Assembly (NCBI GenBank): GCA_947630095.1
Contig: CANRGI010000034.1
Span: 1-9,618, forward strand
Length of the DNA: 9,618 nt
Direction: 5' to 3'
DNA from: an uncultured Bacilli bacterium
GTDB lineage: Bacteria > Bacillota_I > Bacilli_A > RF39 > UBA660
The stretch's first letter is position 1. The number at the start of each line of letters is the position of its first letter. The translations under genes were made by a program, and so were the position numbers. This document shows, one piece after another, positions 1 through 4,880 of the stretch. The notes under the pieces were generated by a model, which was given only the letters and a program-made list of their open reading frames with translations, had not been told where the DNA came from and searched no databases.

Positions 1-226
1 CGCTAAATTCAACATCAAAGTCATTATCATAATTTTCAAAATATTCTTTAATTTTATCTTTTGATAACCTTTCTTTTGACATTAAATCAACAACATTTTC
101 TCGTACATGAAGTACCCACCATTCATATTCGTTATATTTAACTAAATCTCCTACTTTGTAATCCTTCTTTGCTTCTTCAATCTCCATTAAAGCATATCTT
201 TTATTATTTATTATTATTTTTTTCAT
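1..226 (-). CDS. Prophage protein of unknown function, 5' part only
   Basis: The gene starts at ATG 226 and stays open to the window edge (75 codons), so its C-terminus is missing. A good ribosome site (GAAAGGAAG) lies just before the start, and the gene follows the coiled-coil gene by 13 bases, so it belongs to the same leftward operon. The visible protein begins with a basic stretch (MKKIIINNKR), then has a compact segment with VGDLVKYNEYEWWVLHV and an acidic tail. The V-G-D-x-V-x-Y...W-W-V-L pattern looks like a small beta-barrel-type domain found in several phage hypothetical proteins. I do not recognise a named family and assign no function. Confidence 0.7.
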   Translation of the reverse strand, partial: MKKIIINNKRYALMEIEEAKKDYKVGDLVKYNEYEWWVLHVRENVVDLMSKERLSKDKIKEYFENYDNDFDVEFS

Positions 227-239
227 TTTTACTTCCTTT

Positions 240-701
240 CTAATTTGTTTCTTTTCTCATATAACTTTGTACTTTTGAATTAGCAAGTTTTGTTGCTTTT
301 ATTTTTTGATTACTTTTTGTTCTGTCTGCAGGTAATATCTTTCTAACATATTTGTCTGACATAGCATCTTTAAGTTTTTCTTCTAGTTCCTTTTTTTCAG
401 TTTCTAAAGAATTAATCTTTTTTCTTAACCCCCCACGTGCAGAATTTAAACTTCTATTATTTTTTTCTAAATTTTTAATTTGTGCCTCTTTCTGATTACA
501 AATTTGTTGATATGCTTTTGAAACTTCTAATTGTTTATTATATTTACTTTCAAAAGCATTTGCTATTTTGCATTTTTCTTTTAATGATTTTATTTCTTCT
601 TGTTGTTTGAAACTTAACACATTTATTTCGTGAAATTTTTTTCTTAAATTTTCTAAATTCTTTTTTGATTCTAAATACTCTTTTTTATAAAATATTTTCA
701 T
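240..701 (-). CDS. Prophage coiled-coil protein
   Basis: A 153-aa protein, highly charged, with heptad-like Leu/Ile spacing over roughly residues 10-115, predicting a long coiled coil. A basic tail follows (about 116-153). The middle motif NSARGGLRKKI and the following SDKYVRKILP resemble a coiled-coil protein family I have seen in Firmicute prophage early operons; its role is not known to me. The ATG at 701 is preceded by AGGAGGAAAAA, an excellent ribosome site. The start overlaps the end of the zinc-finger gene (stop at 685), so the two are probably translationally coupled. There is no signal peptide or membrane segment, so it should be cytoplasmic. Possible roles include a scaffold or DNA-associated protein, but this is inference only. 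Confidence 0.75.
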   Translation of the reverse strand: MKIFYKKEYLESKKNLENLRKKFHEINVLSFKQQEEIKSLKEKCKIANAFESKYNKQLEVSKAYQQICNQKEAQIKNLEKNNRSLNSARGGLRKKINSLETEKKELEEKLKDAMSDKYVRKILPADRTKSNQKIKATKLANSKVQSYMRKETN

Positions 702-1269
702 TTTTTCCTCCTATTTTTAAAGAACCAATTTCCCCCTGAATATCATTTGTTATTTTTTTACCAGGATGTTCATACAAAAATTTTATTATTAATAAATTTT
801 TGAGTTCTAAAGATTCACTCATTTTTGGAATAAGTTTTAATATAAATTCATAATATTTAATATCAAAAGCATTTTGTTGCATTGTCAAAAATTCACTATA
901 TTTTTCAGGTGTCATTTCAACATTAAAATATTTTTTTGCTCTTGATTTTATATAATTTATACTACGATGTCTTGCTTCGTGTAAATTCATTGCCTTATCG
1001 TAAAGTAATCTTCCGCAATAAGGACACGTCATTAAATATTTTGTTTGTTGTTTATTTTCACTGCTTTTTAAAAATAATTCAATTGTTGGATATTTGTTCT
1101 TTACTTTCGTTTCTTTTTTGTAATCTTCATATTTCAAATCAGCAAGTTCTTTAGAAATTTTAGATAATGTATCTATCCAAACGTGATACTCGTCTTCTGT
1201 TAAAGTTGGAAAATTTGGATATTCCCGCTTTATTTTTTGAATGAATTTTATTATTTCTTCTTTCGTCAT
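685..1269 (-). CDS. Helicase-loader-like phage replication protein with C2H2 zinc finger
   Basis: A 194-aa protein. The N-terminal ~70 residues (MTKEEIIKFIQKIKREYPNF, then W31, a basic helical stretch and KYPTIELFL at about 59-67) resemble the N-terminal domain of phage replicative helicase loader/inhibitor proteins of the SPP1 G39P type, where the last segment is usually a YPPT-like motif. Residues 82-101 then form C-x2-C-x11-H-x3-H (C82, C85, H97, H101), a C2H2 zinc finger, followed by a basic helix and a mixed C-terminal region. The start is ATG 1269, three bases after the stop of the replication initiator gene. The ribosome site (GGGAGG) lies within the end of that gene but is rather distant, suggesting coupled translation. 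The position beside a DUF1376 gene supports a role in loading the host or phage helicase at the phage origin. The G39P-like assignment is tentative; the zinc finger is clear. Confidence 0.7.
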   Translation of the reverse strand: MTKEEIIKFIQKIKREYPNFPTLTEDEYHVWIDTLSKISKELADLKYEDYKKETKVKNKYPTIELFLKSSENKQQTKYLMTCPYCGRLLYDKAMNLHEARHRSINYIKSRAKKYFNVEMTPEKYSEFLTMQQNAFDIKYYEFILKLIPKMSESLELKNLLIIKFLYEHPGKKITNDIQGEIGSLKIGGKNENIL

Positions 1270-1272
1270 TAT

Positions 1273-1989
1273 TTATTTCAAATCCTCCCATCTTTTTTGA
1301 TTTAAAAAAGTTGTTGGATAAGGAATATAAAGTCCATTTTCTTTTTTCCACTGATCATCGTCTTTAAAATACAAGAGTGATAATATTATCTCATTATGCA
1401 ATTCTACACTAGGCTTATTTTTTAAATACCATTCTAGGCATTTTGCTTTATTTCTTTTTTTAGGGTACTGTTTCCAAAATTCTTCAAATTGCTTCTCTTG
1501 AAATTTCTTTTCTTTTCTCTCTTCTTCCCCCATACCCCTATTATTACTCTTATTTTTATTAAGTATATTATTATATATATATATATTTTCATTTTCATTT
1601 TCCATATGTTCTTCATATGAATTAGATGTGTTAATCATATCTTTTTCATATGAATTAGATATGTTGTTTATATCTTCTTCGCTTGTTTCCTTTATTTTAG
1701 GGGTTTTAAGACGGTTATTTGCTCTACTTTCTGAATATTTTTTCTTTTTTTCAGTTTCAAATTCCATACGTTCATTAAAATATAAACCTTTTTTATCAAC
1801 TTTAAATTTAGATAAAACCACTTCGTCTTCTGTTACACTGTAAACTTGCTCTTTTGATAATCTTCCAAATTGGTGTTGATAGCACAAAAGTCTTATATAT
1901 GCACCTACTTGTTCATTTGTAAAAAAAGTGGTTCCTGTCAGAAAATCAGAAGTATAAAAGTTAATTGCTGGACTATTTCTCTTATTCAT
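1273..1989 (-). CDS. DUF1376-type phage replication initiation protein
   Basis: A 238-aa protein. Residues about 5-78 match the DUF1376 (YdaU-like) N-terminal domain of phage replication proteins: SPAINFYTSDFLTGT, EQVGAYIRLLCYQH and a short beta hairpin ending in YFNERM. Residues ~80-165 form a low-complexity linker rich in Asn, Glu and Lys, with an 11-residue duplication (SNSYEKDM / SNSYEEHM). Residues ~168-238 are the conserved C-terminal module seen in this class (FEEFWKQYPKK, then YIPYPTTFLNQKRWEDL). Such proteins act as origin-binding initiators/replisome organisers in the cytoplasm; the origin often lies in or near the gene. ATG 1989 is preceded by GAAAGGA at good spacing. The helicase-loader-like gene follows after 3 bases, giving a compact replication module. 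Confidence 0.88.
   Translation of the reverse strand: MNKRNSPAINFYTSDFLTGTTFFTNEQVGAYIRLLCYQHQFGRLSKEQVYSVTEDEVVLSKFKVDKKGLYFNERMEFETEKKKKYSESRANNRLKTPKIKETSEEDINNISNSYEKDMINTSNSYEEHMENENENIYIYNNILNKNKSNNRGMGEEERKEKKFQEKQFEEFWKQYPKKRNKAKCLEWYLKNKPSVELHNEIILSLLYFKDDDQWKKENGLYIPYPTTFLNQKRWEDLK
1572..1586. repeat. TA dinucleotide run in the replication gene
   Basis: Seven TA units plus one base run in the linker-coding part of the DUF1376 gene (coding for NIYIYNN). Loss or gain of one unit would shift the frame and remove the C-terminal domain. The run is intact and in frame here. Confidence 0.7.
1612..1676. repeat. 33-bp tandem duplication in the replication gene
   Basis: Two 32-base units at 1612-1643 and 1645-1676 match at 28 of 32 positions and are offset by 33 bases, so they are in frame (11 codons). 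They encode the repeated SNSYE segments of the linker. This probably reflects replication slippage in a tolerant linker. Confidence 0.8.
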
Positions 1990-2097
1990 AATCTTTTCCT
2001 TTCAAAAACAAAAACCAAAACCCGCCTTTTTTATTGATTTTTTATCTTACATAGTGTATAATTGTATGTAGAACTTATTTATAAGTTCTTTTTCCTT

Positions 2098-2214
2098 TTA
2101 AAGCATCCAGTCTAGCATATAAGATACGGCTACAATCATTGCTATACTTGATAATATATATATAACCCAATAATCTTCTTCAAATTCTTTAAATAAATTT
2201 ATTATTTTTTTCAT
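2098..2214 (-). CDS. Small single-TM prophage protein (38 aa)
   Basis: A short ORF (38 aa) with a well-placed ribosome site (AAGGAG, about 6 bases before ATG 2214). The protein has a charged N-terminus (MKKIINLFKEFEEDYW) followed by a hydrophobic stretch, VIYILSSIAMIVAVSYML, long enough for one membrane helix, and ends in DWML. It sits between the 80-aa ORF (stop at 2229) and the replication initiator (start at 1989) in the same direction, so it is probably co-transcribed. I do not recognise a family. Tiny membrane proteins are common in phage early operons; no function can be assigned. Confidence 0.6.
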   Translation of the reverse strand: MKKIINLFKEFEEDYWVIYILSSIAMIVAVSYMLDWML

Positions 2215-2228
2215 ACTTACTCCTTTCC

Positions 2229-2471
2229 CTAAATGAATTTACATTTAGGATTTTTTTTCATTTCTGCAATTTGATTTTCAGTATAGAACCATTTACTAGT
2301 ATCAATACCTCTTTTTTCTAAAGAGTCTGCTATTTCGTTAATAGCATCATACATATTAATAAGTACTTTTCTTTTTTCTTCAACAGTCATATTTGCTGGT
2401 TCATATACTTCTATAGTTGCACCATTTATAACATTGGTACAAACTAGTTTTAAATTTTCGTTTGACGACAT
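2229..2471 (-). CDS. Hypothetical prophage protein (80 aa)
   Basis: An 80-aa soluble protein starting at ATG 2471, with GAGGTG placed about 7 bases upstream. The N-terminal half looks like a small beta region (LKLVCTNVINGATIEVYEP). The rest is helical (MTVEEKRKVLINMYDAINEI) and ends with a KWFYTENQIAEMKKNP segment. There are no membrane helices and no recognisable catalytic motif. It is the first sizeable gene of the leftward early block downstream of the long inverted repeat at 2515-2624, and is followed after 14 bases by the 38-aa membrane protein. I do not recognise the family. Confidence 0.7.
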   Translation of the reverse strand: MSSNENLKLVCTNVINGATIEVYEPANMTVEEKRKVLINMYDAINEIADSLEKRGIDTSKWFYTENQIAEMKKNPKCKFI

Positions 2472-2514
2472 TGATTTTCACCTCAATTAATTTTATGTTT
2501 TTAAATATTCTTTA

Positions 2515-2624
2515 TTTCCAGTTGCTTTTGGGGGTAATCGCGGAAGTGCTAAATGAAAAATTTTTTTGACTTTTTAACGTATAATATAGGTACATATTTT
2601 GATTACCCCTAAAAACAACTGGAA
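2515..2624. repeat. 24-bp imperfect inverted repeat with 61-bp loop
   Basis: The left arm (about 2516-2539) and right arm (2601-2624) are reverse complements at 22 of 24 positions. The arms contain runs of G/C (GGGGGTAATC and GATTACCCCT) that stand out in this AT-rich region. The loop (2540-2600) holds a TATAAT at 2580-2585 and a TTGACT at 2566-2571 that are too close together (8 bases) to form one standard promoter. The element lies in the non-coding gap between the 22-aa ORF and the 80-aa ORF. It could be a structured RNA leader, an operator, part of a replication origin, a MITE-like insertion or an invertible segment. The symmetry is certain, the function is not. Confidence 0.8.
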
Positions 2625-2639
2625 CAAATATTTATTTTT

Positions 2640-2708
2640 TTATTTTTTTGCTTTTTCTGCTTCTTCTATCATTTTTATAATTTCTTCTGTTGTATGTTCT
2701 CTAAACAT
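2640..2708 (-). CDS. Tiny leftward ORF (22 aa)
   Basis: ATG 2708 is preceded by AGGAGGTAAT at ideal spacing, one of the strongest ribosome sites in the window, and leads into a 22-codon ORF ending at TAA 2640. The peptide is helical and charged: MFREHTTEEIIKMIEEAEK followed by AKK. The strong ribosome site argues that it is translated, either as a real micro-protein or as a leader peptide whose translation affects the long inverted repeat just downstream. I do not recognise it. Confidence 0.5.
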   Translation of the reverse strand: MFREHTTEEIIKMIEEAEKAKK

Positions 2709-2782
2709 TTCTATTACCTCCTAAATTGAATATTATGTTTTGTTAATAATTCTTCATAATAAATAACTTTTTCTTTTCTTTT

Positions 2783-2824
2783 ACCTCACTTTTGATTTAT
2801 AATACTTAAATATGAAAGTGAGGT
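2783..2824. promoter_or_regulatory. 10-bp perfect inverted repeat over a rightward promoter
   Basis: ACCTCACTTT (2783-2792) and AAAGTGAGGT (2815-2824) are exact reverse complements 22 bases apart, with TATAAT (2798-2803) between them. The right arm also contains the GAGGTG ribosome site of the following gene. The expected transcript start (~2810) lies after the left arm, so this is more likely a DNA operator spanning the promoter than an RNA hairpin. No good -35 box is visible. The regulator is unknown; the half-site differs from the CI/Cro operator sequence. Confidence 0.5.
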
Positions 2825-2833
2825 GTGATTTTA

Positions 2834-3199
2834 ATGTCAGATACAATATGGGTTGCTATAATTGTTGCTTTATCTTCATCAATACCAACAATTATTTCAA
2901 CAATATATATTAATCATTTGCAATTTAAACTTAAACGTTTTGAATTATCTCAAAATTCTAAAGATAAAGCTGTAATAAACTATTTAGAAAATGTTAGTAG
3001 TTGTCTACTAGGACATGAAGTTGGAAATATTGTAGATTATCAAAAGTCCGTTCATATTCTTACTTATTATTTTCCTAACTTAGATATTAAACTTCTTAAT
3101 CAAGCAATTCTTAATAATAAAGAAGAAGGTATTGACAAAAAGTTAGAACGTGTTTATCCAGTTATTAAACAACTTTCCAAATTAAGAAAAGACTTATAA
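2834..3199 (+). CDS. Prophage protein with N-terminal membrane anchor
   Basis: Starting at ATG 2834 gives 121 aa. I chose this over the in-frame GTG at 2825 because GAGGTG (2820-2825) is about 8 bases before the ATG and overlaps the GTG. Residues ~4-26 form one membrane helix (IWVAIIVALSSSIPTIIST). The remainder is a charged helical cytoplasmic domain of about 95 residues. It is transcribed rightwards, against the surrounding early genes, with its own promoter and an operator-like palindrome upstream and a terminator downstream. That autonomous arrangement is typical of a cargo gene or one expressed during lysogeny. Its 3' end overlaps the convergent small membrane gene by 35 bases. I do not recognise a named family. 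Confidence 0.7.
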   Translation: MSDTIWVAIIVALSSSIPTIISTIYINHLQFKLKRFELSQNSKDKAVINYLENVSSCLLGHEVGNIVDYQKSVHILTYYFPNLDIKLLNQAILNNKEEGIDKKLERVYPVIKQLSKLRKDL

Positions 3200-3329
3200 G
3201 TAATACAACTATCATAGATACTATAAAAAGTATCTTTTCTTTTTTCTCTAGCGCTATTAGATAAAAAACAATAATATGCACTATATACCATGTTATTAAA
3301 AACGTTGTTGCAAAGATTTTTATATCCAT
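3165..3329 (-). CDS. Small two-TM protein behind the Cro-like gene (54 aa)
   Basis: ATG 3329 is preceded by AGGAGGGAAT at good spacing and starts a 54-codon ORF. The protein has two hydrophobic stretches, FATTFLITWYIVHIIVFYLI and ILFIVSMIVVLLISLFLIW, separated by a charged turn (ALEKKEK). This predicts a helical hairpin in the membrane with both ends on the same side. It starts 8 bases after the stop of the Cro-like gene, so it would be made from the strong leftward promoter early in lytic growth. Its 3' end overlaps the convergent rightward gene (stop 3199). A second frame covers part of this region but lacks a ribosome site and homology; the one given here has the better start and a coherent membrane topology. 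Function unknown. Confidence 0.6.
   Translation of the reverse strand: MDIKIFATTFLITWYIVHIIVFYLIALEKKEKILFIVSMIVVLLISLFLIWKVV
3216..3247 (+). terminator. Rho-independent terminator of the membrane-anchored protein gene
   Basis: A perfect 7-bp stem (AGATACT / AGTATCT, 3216-3222 and 3229-3235) with a 6-base loop is followed by a T-rich tail. It sits 16 bases after the stop codon at 3199 and lies inside the opposite-strand 54-aa gene. Confidence 0.7.
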
Positions 3330-3337
3330 ATTCCCTC

Positions 3338-3589
3338 CTAACTTTCATTTTCTTCTGAATTTTTATTTTGGCGAATATATTCGCGTACATTTTTAAAAAA
3401 AATTTCATTATCTACATTATATTTTTCTAATATTTCAAATAATCTACCAAGTTTTATAACTTCTGGATTATTTTCATATAAACACAAAGTATTTTTGTGA
3501 ATGCCCGTAATTTCAGATGCTTTTTCCAATGTCCAATTATTACGTGAACGTATACTTTTAAGTTCTCTTCCTATTTGTTTGATACACAT
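3338..3589 (-). CDS. Cro/Mor-like XRE-family regulator
   Basis: An 83-aa protein with a single helix-turn-helix domain over residues ~5-60: IGRELKSIRSRNNWTLEKAS, then TGIHKNTLCLYEN as turn and recognition helix. A short acidic tail follows and there is no other domain, the usual size for a lytic-side Cro or Mor protein. ATG 3589 has a very strong ribosome site (AGGAGGTAAAT) and lies under a consensus leftward promoter that contains an operator. It is divergent from the CI-like repressor gene and is followed by a 54-aa membrane gene. Codons 69-73 (R-E-Y-I-R) contain a perfect copy of the operator palindrome and use two CGC arginine codons, whereas the other arginines in this gene use AGA or CGT. 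It probably binds the shared operators, or CI itself, to favour the lytic state. Confidence 0.85.
   Translation of the reverse strand: MCIKQIGRELKSIRSRNNWTLEKASEITGIHKNTLCLYENNPEVIKLGRLFEILEKYNVDNEIFFKNVREYIRQNKNSEENES
3371..3384. promoter_or_regulatory. Operator-like palindrome inside the Cro-like gene (O3)
   Basis: GCGAATATATTCGC is a perfect 14-bp palindrome and matches O1 and O2 in the intergenic region at 11 of 14 positions each. It lies near the 3' end of the Cro-like gene, 248 bp from O1, similar in placement to the distal operator known downstream of mor in phage TP901-1. Confidence 0.6.
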
Positions 3590-3611
3590 ATTTACCTCCT
3601 ATCTGCTTAAC

Positions 3612-3640
3612 ATTATACGTGAATAAATTCCCATTGTCAA
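3612..3640 (-). promoter_or_regulatory. Leftward lytic promoter
   Basis: On the minus strand TTGACA (3640-3635) and TATAAT (3617-3612) are separated by exactly 17 bases: a full-consensus sigma-A promoter. Operator O1 fills most of the spacer, so repressor binding would block RNA polymerase directly. The promoter drives the Cro-like gene and probably the small membrane gene behind it. Confidence 0.88.
3619..3632. promoter_or_regulatory. Operator O1
   Basis: GTGAATAAATTCCC is an imperfect palindrome in the spacer of the leftward promoter. It is exactly 30 bp from O2 start to start, about three helical turns, so dimers on both would sit on the same DNA face and could cooperate. Confidence 0.65.
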
Positions 3641-3648
3641 TTGTTTTT

Positions 3649-3662
3649 GTGAAAAAATTCGC
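3649..3662. promoter_or_regulatory. Operator O2
   Basis: GTGAAAAAATTCGC is an imperfect palindrome related to O1 and O3. It lies between the two -35 boxes, centred about 50 bases upstream of the expected rightward transcript start. There it could support autoregulation of the CI-like gene without blocking the promoter core. Confidence 0.65.
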
Positions 3663-3669
3663 ATTTATG

Positions 3670-3698
3670 TTGATTTTTTTACTTTTTTTGTGTATAAT
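3670..3698 (+). promoter_or_regulatory. Rightward repressor promoter
   Basis: TTGATT (3670-3675) and TATAAT (3693-3698) are separated by 17 bases. The expected start is near 3705, giving a short leader with the GAAAGGGG ribosome site before the ATG at 3719. It is slightly weaker than the opposing leftward promoter. Confidence 0.82.
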
Positions 3699-3718
3699 CT
3701 TCACAGAAAGGGGATAAA

Positions 3719-4105
3719 ATGAAAAATAATTTTACAAAAAATTTAAAAATTATTAGAGAACAAAAAAATCTATCACAGCAAGACATAGCAGATAAAATAG
3801 GTGTTGATCGTTCAACTATTGGTTATTGGGAAAATGGGAAAGCGGACCCTTCTATGATAAATGTTATAAAATTATCTGATGCTTTAAATGTAGATTTAGT
3901 TACTTTAATTGGCGGAGATTTAAATTCAGATAATGCTACTCAAATAGATTTAAACAGTGAAGAAGAAATACTAAAAAAAGCATTAAAAAATAAAGGCTTG
4001 CTTAATGAAAATGAAGAAATGACGGAAGAAGACTTCAATCGATTAATTGAATTTGCTAAAGCCAATAAACCATTTATTATGGGAGATAGAGACAAAAATA
4101 AATAG
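3719..4105 (+). CDS. CI-like XRE-family prophage repressor
   Basis: A 128-aa protein. Residues ~6-61 form a classic HTH_3 domain (NLKIIREQKNLSQQDIADKI, GVDRSTIGYWENGKADPS). A Ser/Asn/Asp-rich linker and a helical C-terminal segment follow (about 80-118, EEEILKKALKNKGLL ... NRLIEFAKANKPF), a tail common in Firmicute prophage repressors and probably used for oligomerisation. There is no S24/LexA-like peptidase domain with a catalytic Ser-Lys pair, so RecA-stimulated self-cleavage is not expected; induction must use another route such as an antirepressor. It is divergent from the Cro-like gene and shares three operators with it. ATG 3719 follows GAAAGGGG closely. Confidence 0.88.
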   Translation: MKNNFTKNLKIIREQKNLSQQDIADKIGVDRSTIGYWENGKADPSMINVIKLSDALNVDLVTLIGGDLNSDNATQIDLNSEEEILKKALKNKGLLNENEEMTEEDFNRLIEFAKANKPFIMGDRDKNK

Positions 4106-4131
4106 AATATATCTAAAAGAAATATTCTATT
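4094..4131 (-). terminator. Leftward hairpin terminator at the repressor 3' end
   Basis: A perfect 10-bp inverted repeat (AATAGAATAT at 4101-4110, ATATTCTATT at 4122-4131) with an 11-base loop. Reading leftwards it is followed by TATTTTTG; reading rightwards there is no T tract. It therefore fits a leftward transcript, such as the candidate 31-aa ORF whose stop lies in the loop, better than the repressor gene. Confidence 0.45.
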
Positions 4132-4208
4132 AAGTAAGCAATTAATAATGGACTAATTTCAAGTTGCACTAGTGAATTATAAAAATGCTTATAACCTACC
4201 AAATACAT
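4113..4208 (-). CDS. Candidate tiny leftward ORF, hydrophobic C-terminus
   Basis: In the 217-base gap between the repressor and the zinc-ribbon gene, the minus strand carries AGAGGAGG and a 31-codon ORF from ATG 4208, or 29 codons from TTG 4202, which is better spaced from the ribosome site. The peptide (MYLVGYKHFYNSLVQLEI, then SPLLIAYLIEYFF) has a hydrophobic C-terminal half that could insert in a membrane. A leftward TATAAT lies at 4239-4244, though without a clear -35 box, and a leftward hairpin with T tail covers the stop. The unit looks like an independent small gene facing the repressor, possibly type I toxin-like in size, but there is no recognised homology. Confidence 0.38.
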   Translation of the reverse strand: MYLVGYKHFYNSLVQLEISPLLIAYLIEYFF

Positions 4209-4274
4209 TCCTCCTCTCATAGAGATTTACAGAACTTTATTATATTATTAATAAAAAATGAAATAATTAAATTT

Positions 4275-4297
4275 GCATAAAATATAAAATTTTATGC
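4275..4297. repeat. 9-bp palindrome before the zinc-ribbon gene
   Basis: GCATAAAAT (4275-4283) and ATTTTATGC (4289-4297) are exact reverse complements around a 5-base loop, ending about 15 bases before the ribosome site of the next gene. It may be an operator or leader hairpin. A weak rightward promoter (TTTACA at 4226-4231, TAATAA at 4249-4254) lies upstream. Confidence 0.45.
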
Positions 4298-4322
4298 TTT
4301 AAATGTCAAAGGAGTATTAAAA

Positions 4323-4859
4323 ATGAAATTTTGTGAAAATTGTGGAAAAGAAATAAAAGAAAATCAAGATTATTGTCTAAATTGCGGTGTAAAATTAAAA
4401 AAGCAAAATGAAAATATTAAACAAACTTTACCTAAATGGAGTGTTATAGTTATTGTTATAAGTTGTTTTTTGGTAGGTGTTGGAACATTGTTTAGTTCTG
4501 ATAATAAAGAATTAAATAGTAATGCTCAAGACAAATCTAATTTAACTGAAACATCTAATTCAACTGAAGAAAATAAAGATATAGAAGAAAACAGTAATTC
4601 TGATGAACCAATGGGCACATTAGAAAATGATAATAATTTTGAAGAGGATGTATCAAATACAACTGTAAATGATAATAAAACTACGAATACTACTTCAAAT
4701 AACAATTATAAAAACAATAATAGTTCTACTAATTTACCATTAAAGGCTATTTGTAATGATGGAAGTATATCTTATCAAGATGATGCAAGTAAAAGTGATT
4801 ATAGAGGTATGTGTTCAGGACATCAAGGTATAAAAAAACGTTTAGGAAGAGTTGAATAA
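4323..4859 (+). CDS. Zinc-ribbon membrane protein with extracellular DUF3761-like domain
   Basis: A 178-aa protein in four parts. Residues 1-27 form a zinc ribbon with two C-x2-C pairs (C4/C7 and C18/C21), expected in the cytoplasm. Residues ~38-57 are one membrane helix (WSVIVIVISCFLVGVGTLF). Residues ~58-138 are a low-complexity Asn/Ser/Thr/Glu linker. Residues ~141-174 (AICNDGSISYQDD ... CSGHQG, with C144 and C164) resemble DUF3761, a short Cys-paired domain with a C-S-G-H-x-G motif found in secreted or surface proteins. ATG 4323 follows AAAGGAG. It lies 21 bases before the DinD-like gene and is probably co-transcribed. The architecture suggests an envelope protein expressed in the lysogen, but its function is unknown; the DUF3761 match is from motif memory. 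Confidence 0.78.
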   Translation: MKFCENCGKEIKENQDYCLNCGVKLKKQNENIKQTLPKWSVIVIVISCFLVGVGTLFSSDNKELNSNAQDKSNLTETSNSTEENKDIEENSNSDEPMGTLENDNNFEEDVSNTTVNDNKTTNTTSNNNYKNNNSSTNLPLKAICNDGSISYQDDASKSDYRGMCSGHQGIKKRLGRVE

Positions 4860-4880
4860 AACAAGAAAGGAAGTGTAAAA

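Noticed and set aside
936..1154. Open frames on the opposite strand of the early genes (also 1628-1843, 5300-5503, 5595-5780, 7359-7589, 8218-8409).
   Set aside because: They are antisense to well-supported genes, lack ribosome sites and read as low-complexity hydrophobic or basic translations typical of shadow frames.
2057..2094. An 8-bp hairpin (2070-2089) followed by T's, with TATAAT just upstream on the plus strand, as a terminator or small RNA.
   Set aside because: There is no rightward gene to end here, and a transcript from that TATAAT would begin at the hairpin itself. On the coding (minus) strand there is no T tract. It stays as an unexplained short inverted repeat.
2540..2600. A standard promoter inside the loop of the long inverted repeat (TTGACT plus TATAAT).
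   Set aside because: The two boxes are only 8 bases apart and no alternative pair with 16-18 spacing is convincing.
3330..3408. The longer minus-strand frame 3154-3408 overlapping the Cro-like gene as a real gene.
   Set aside because: It has no ribosome site, and its sequence is a shifted reading of the Cro-like tail. The 54-aa frame starting at 3329 has a strong ribosome site and a sensible two-helix topology.
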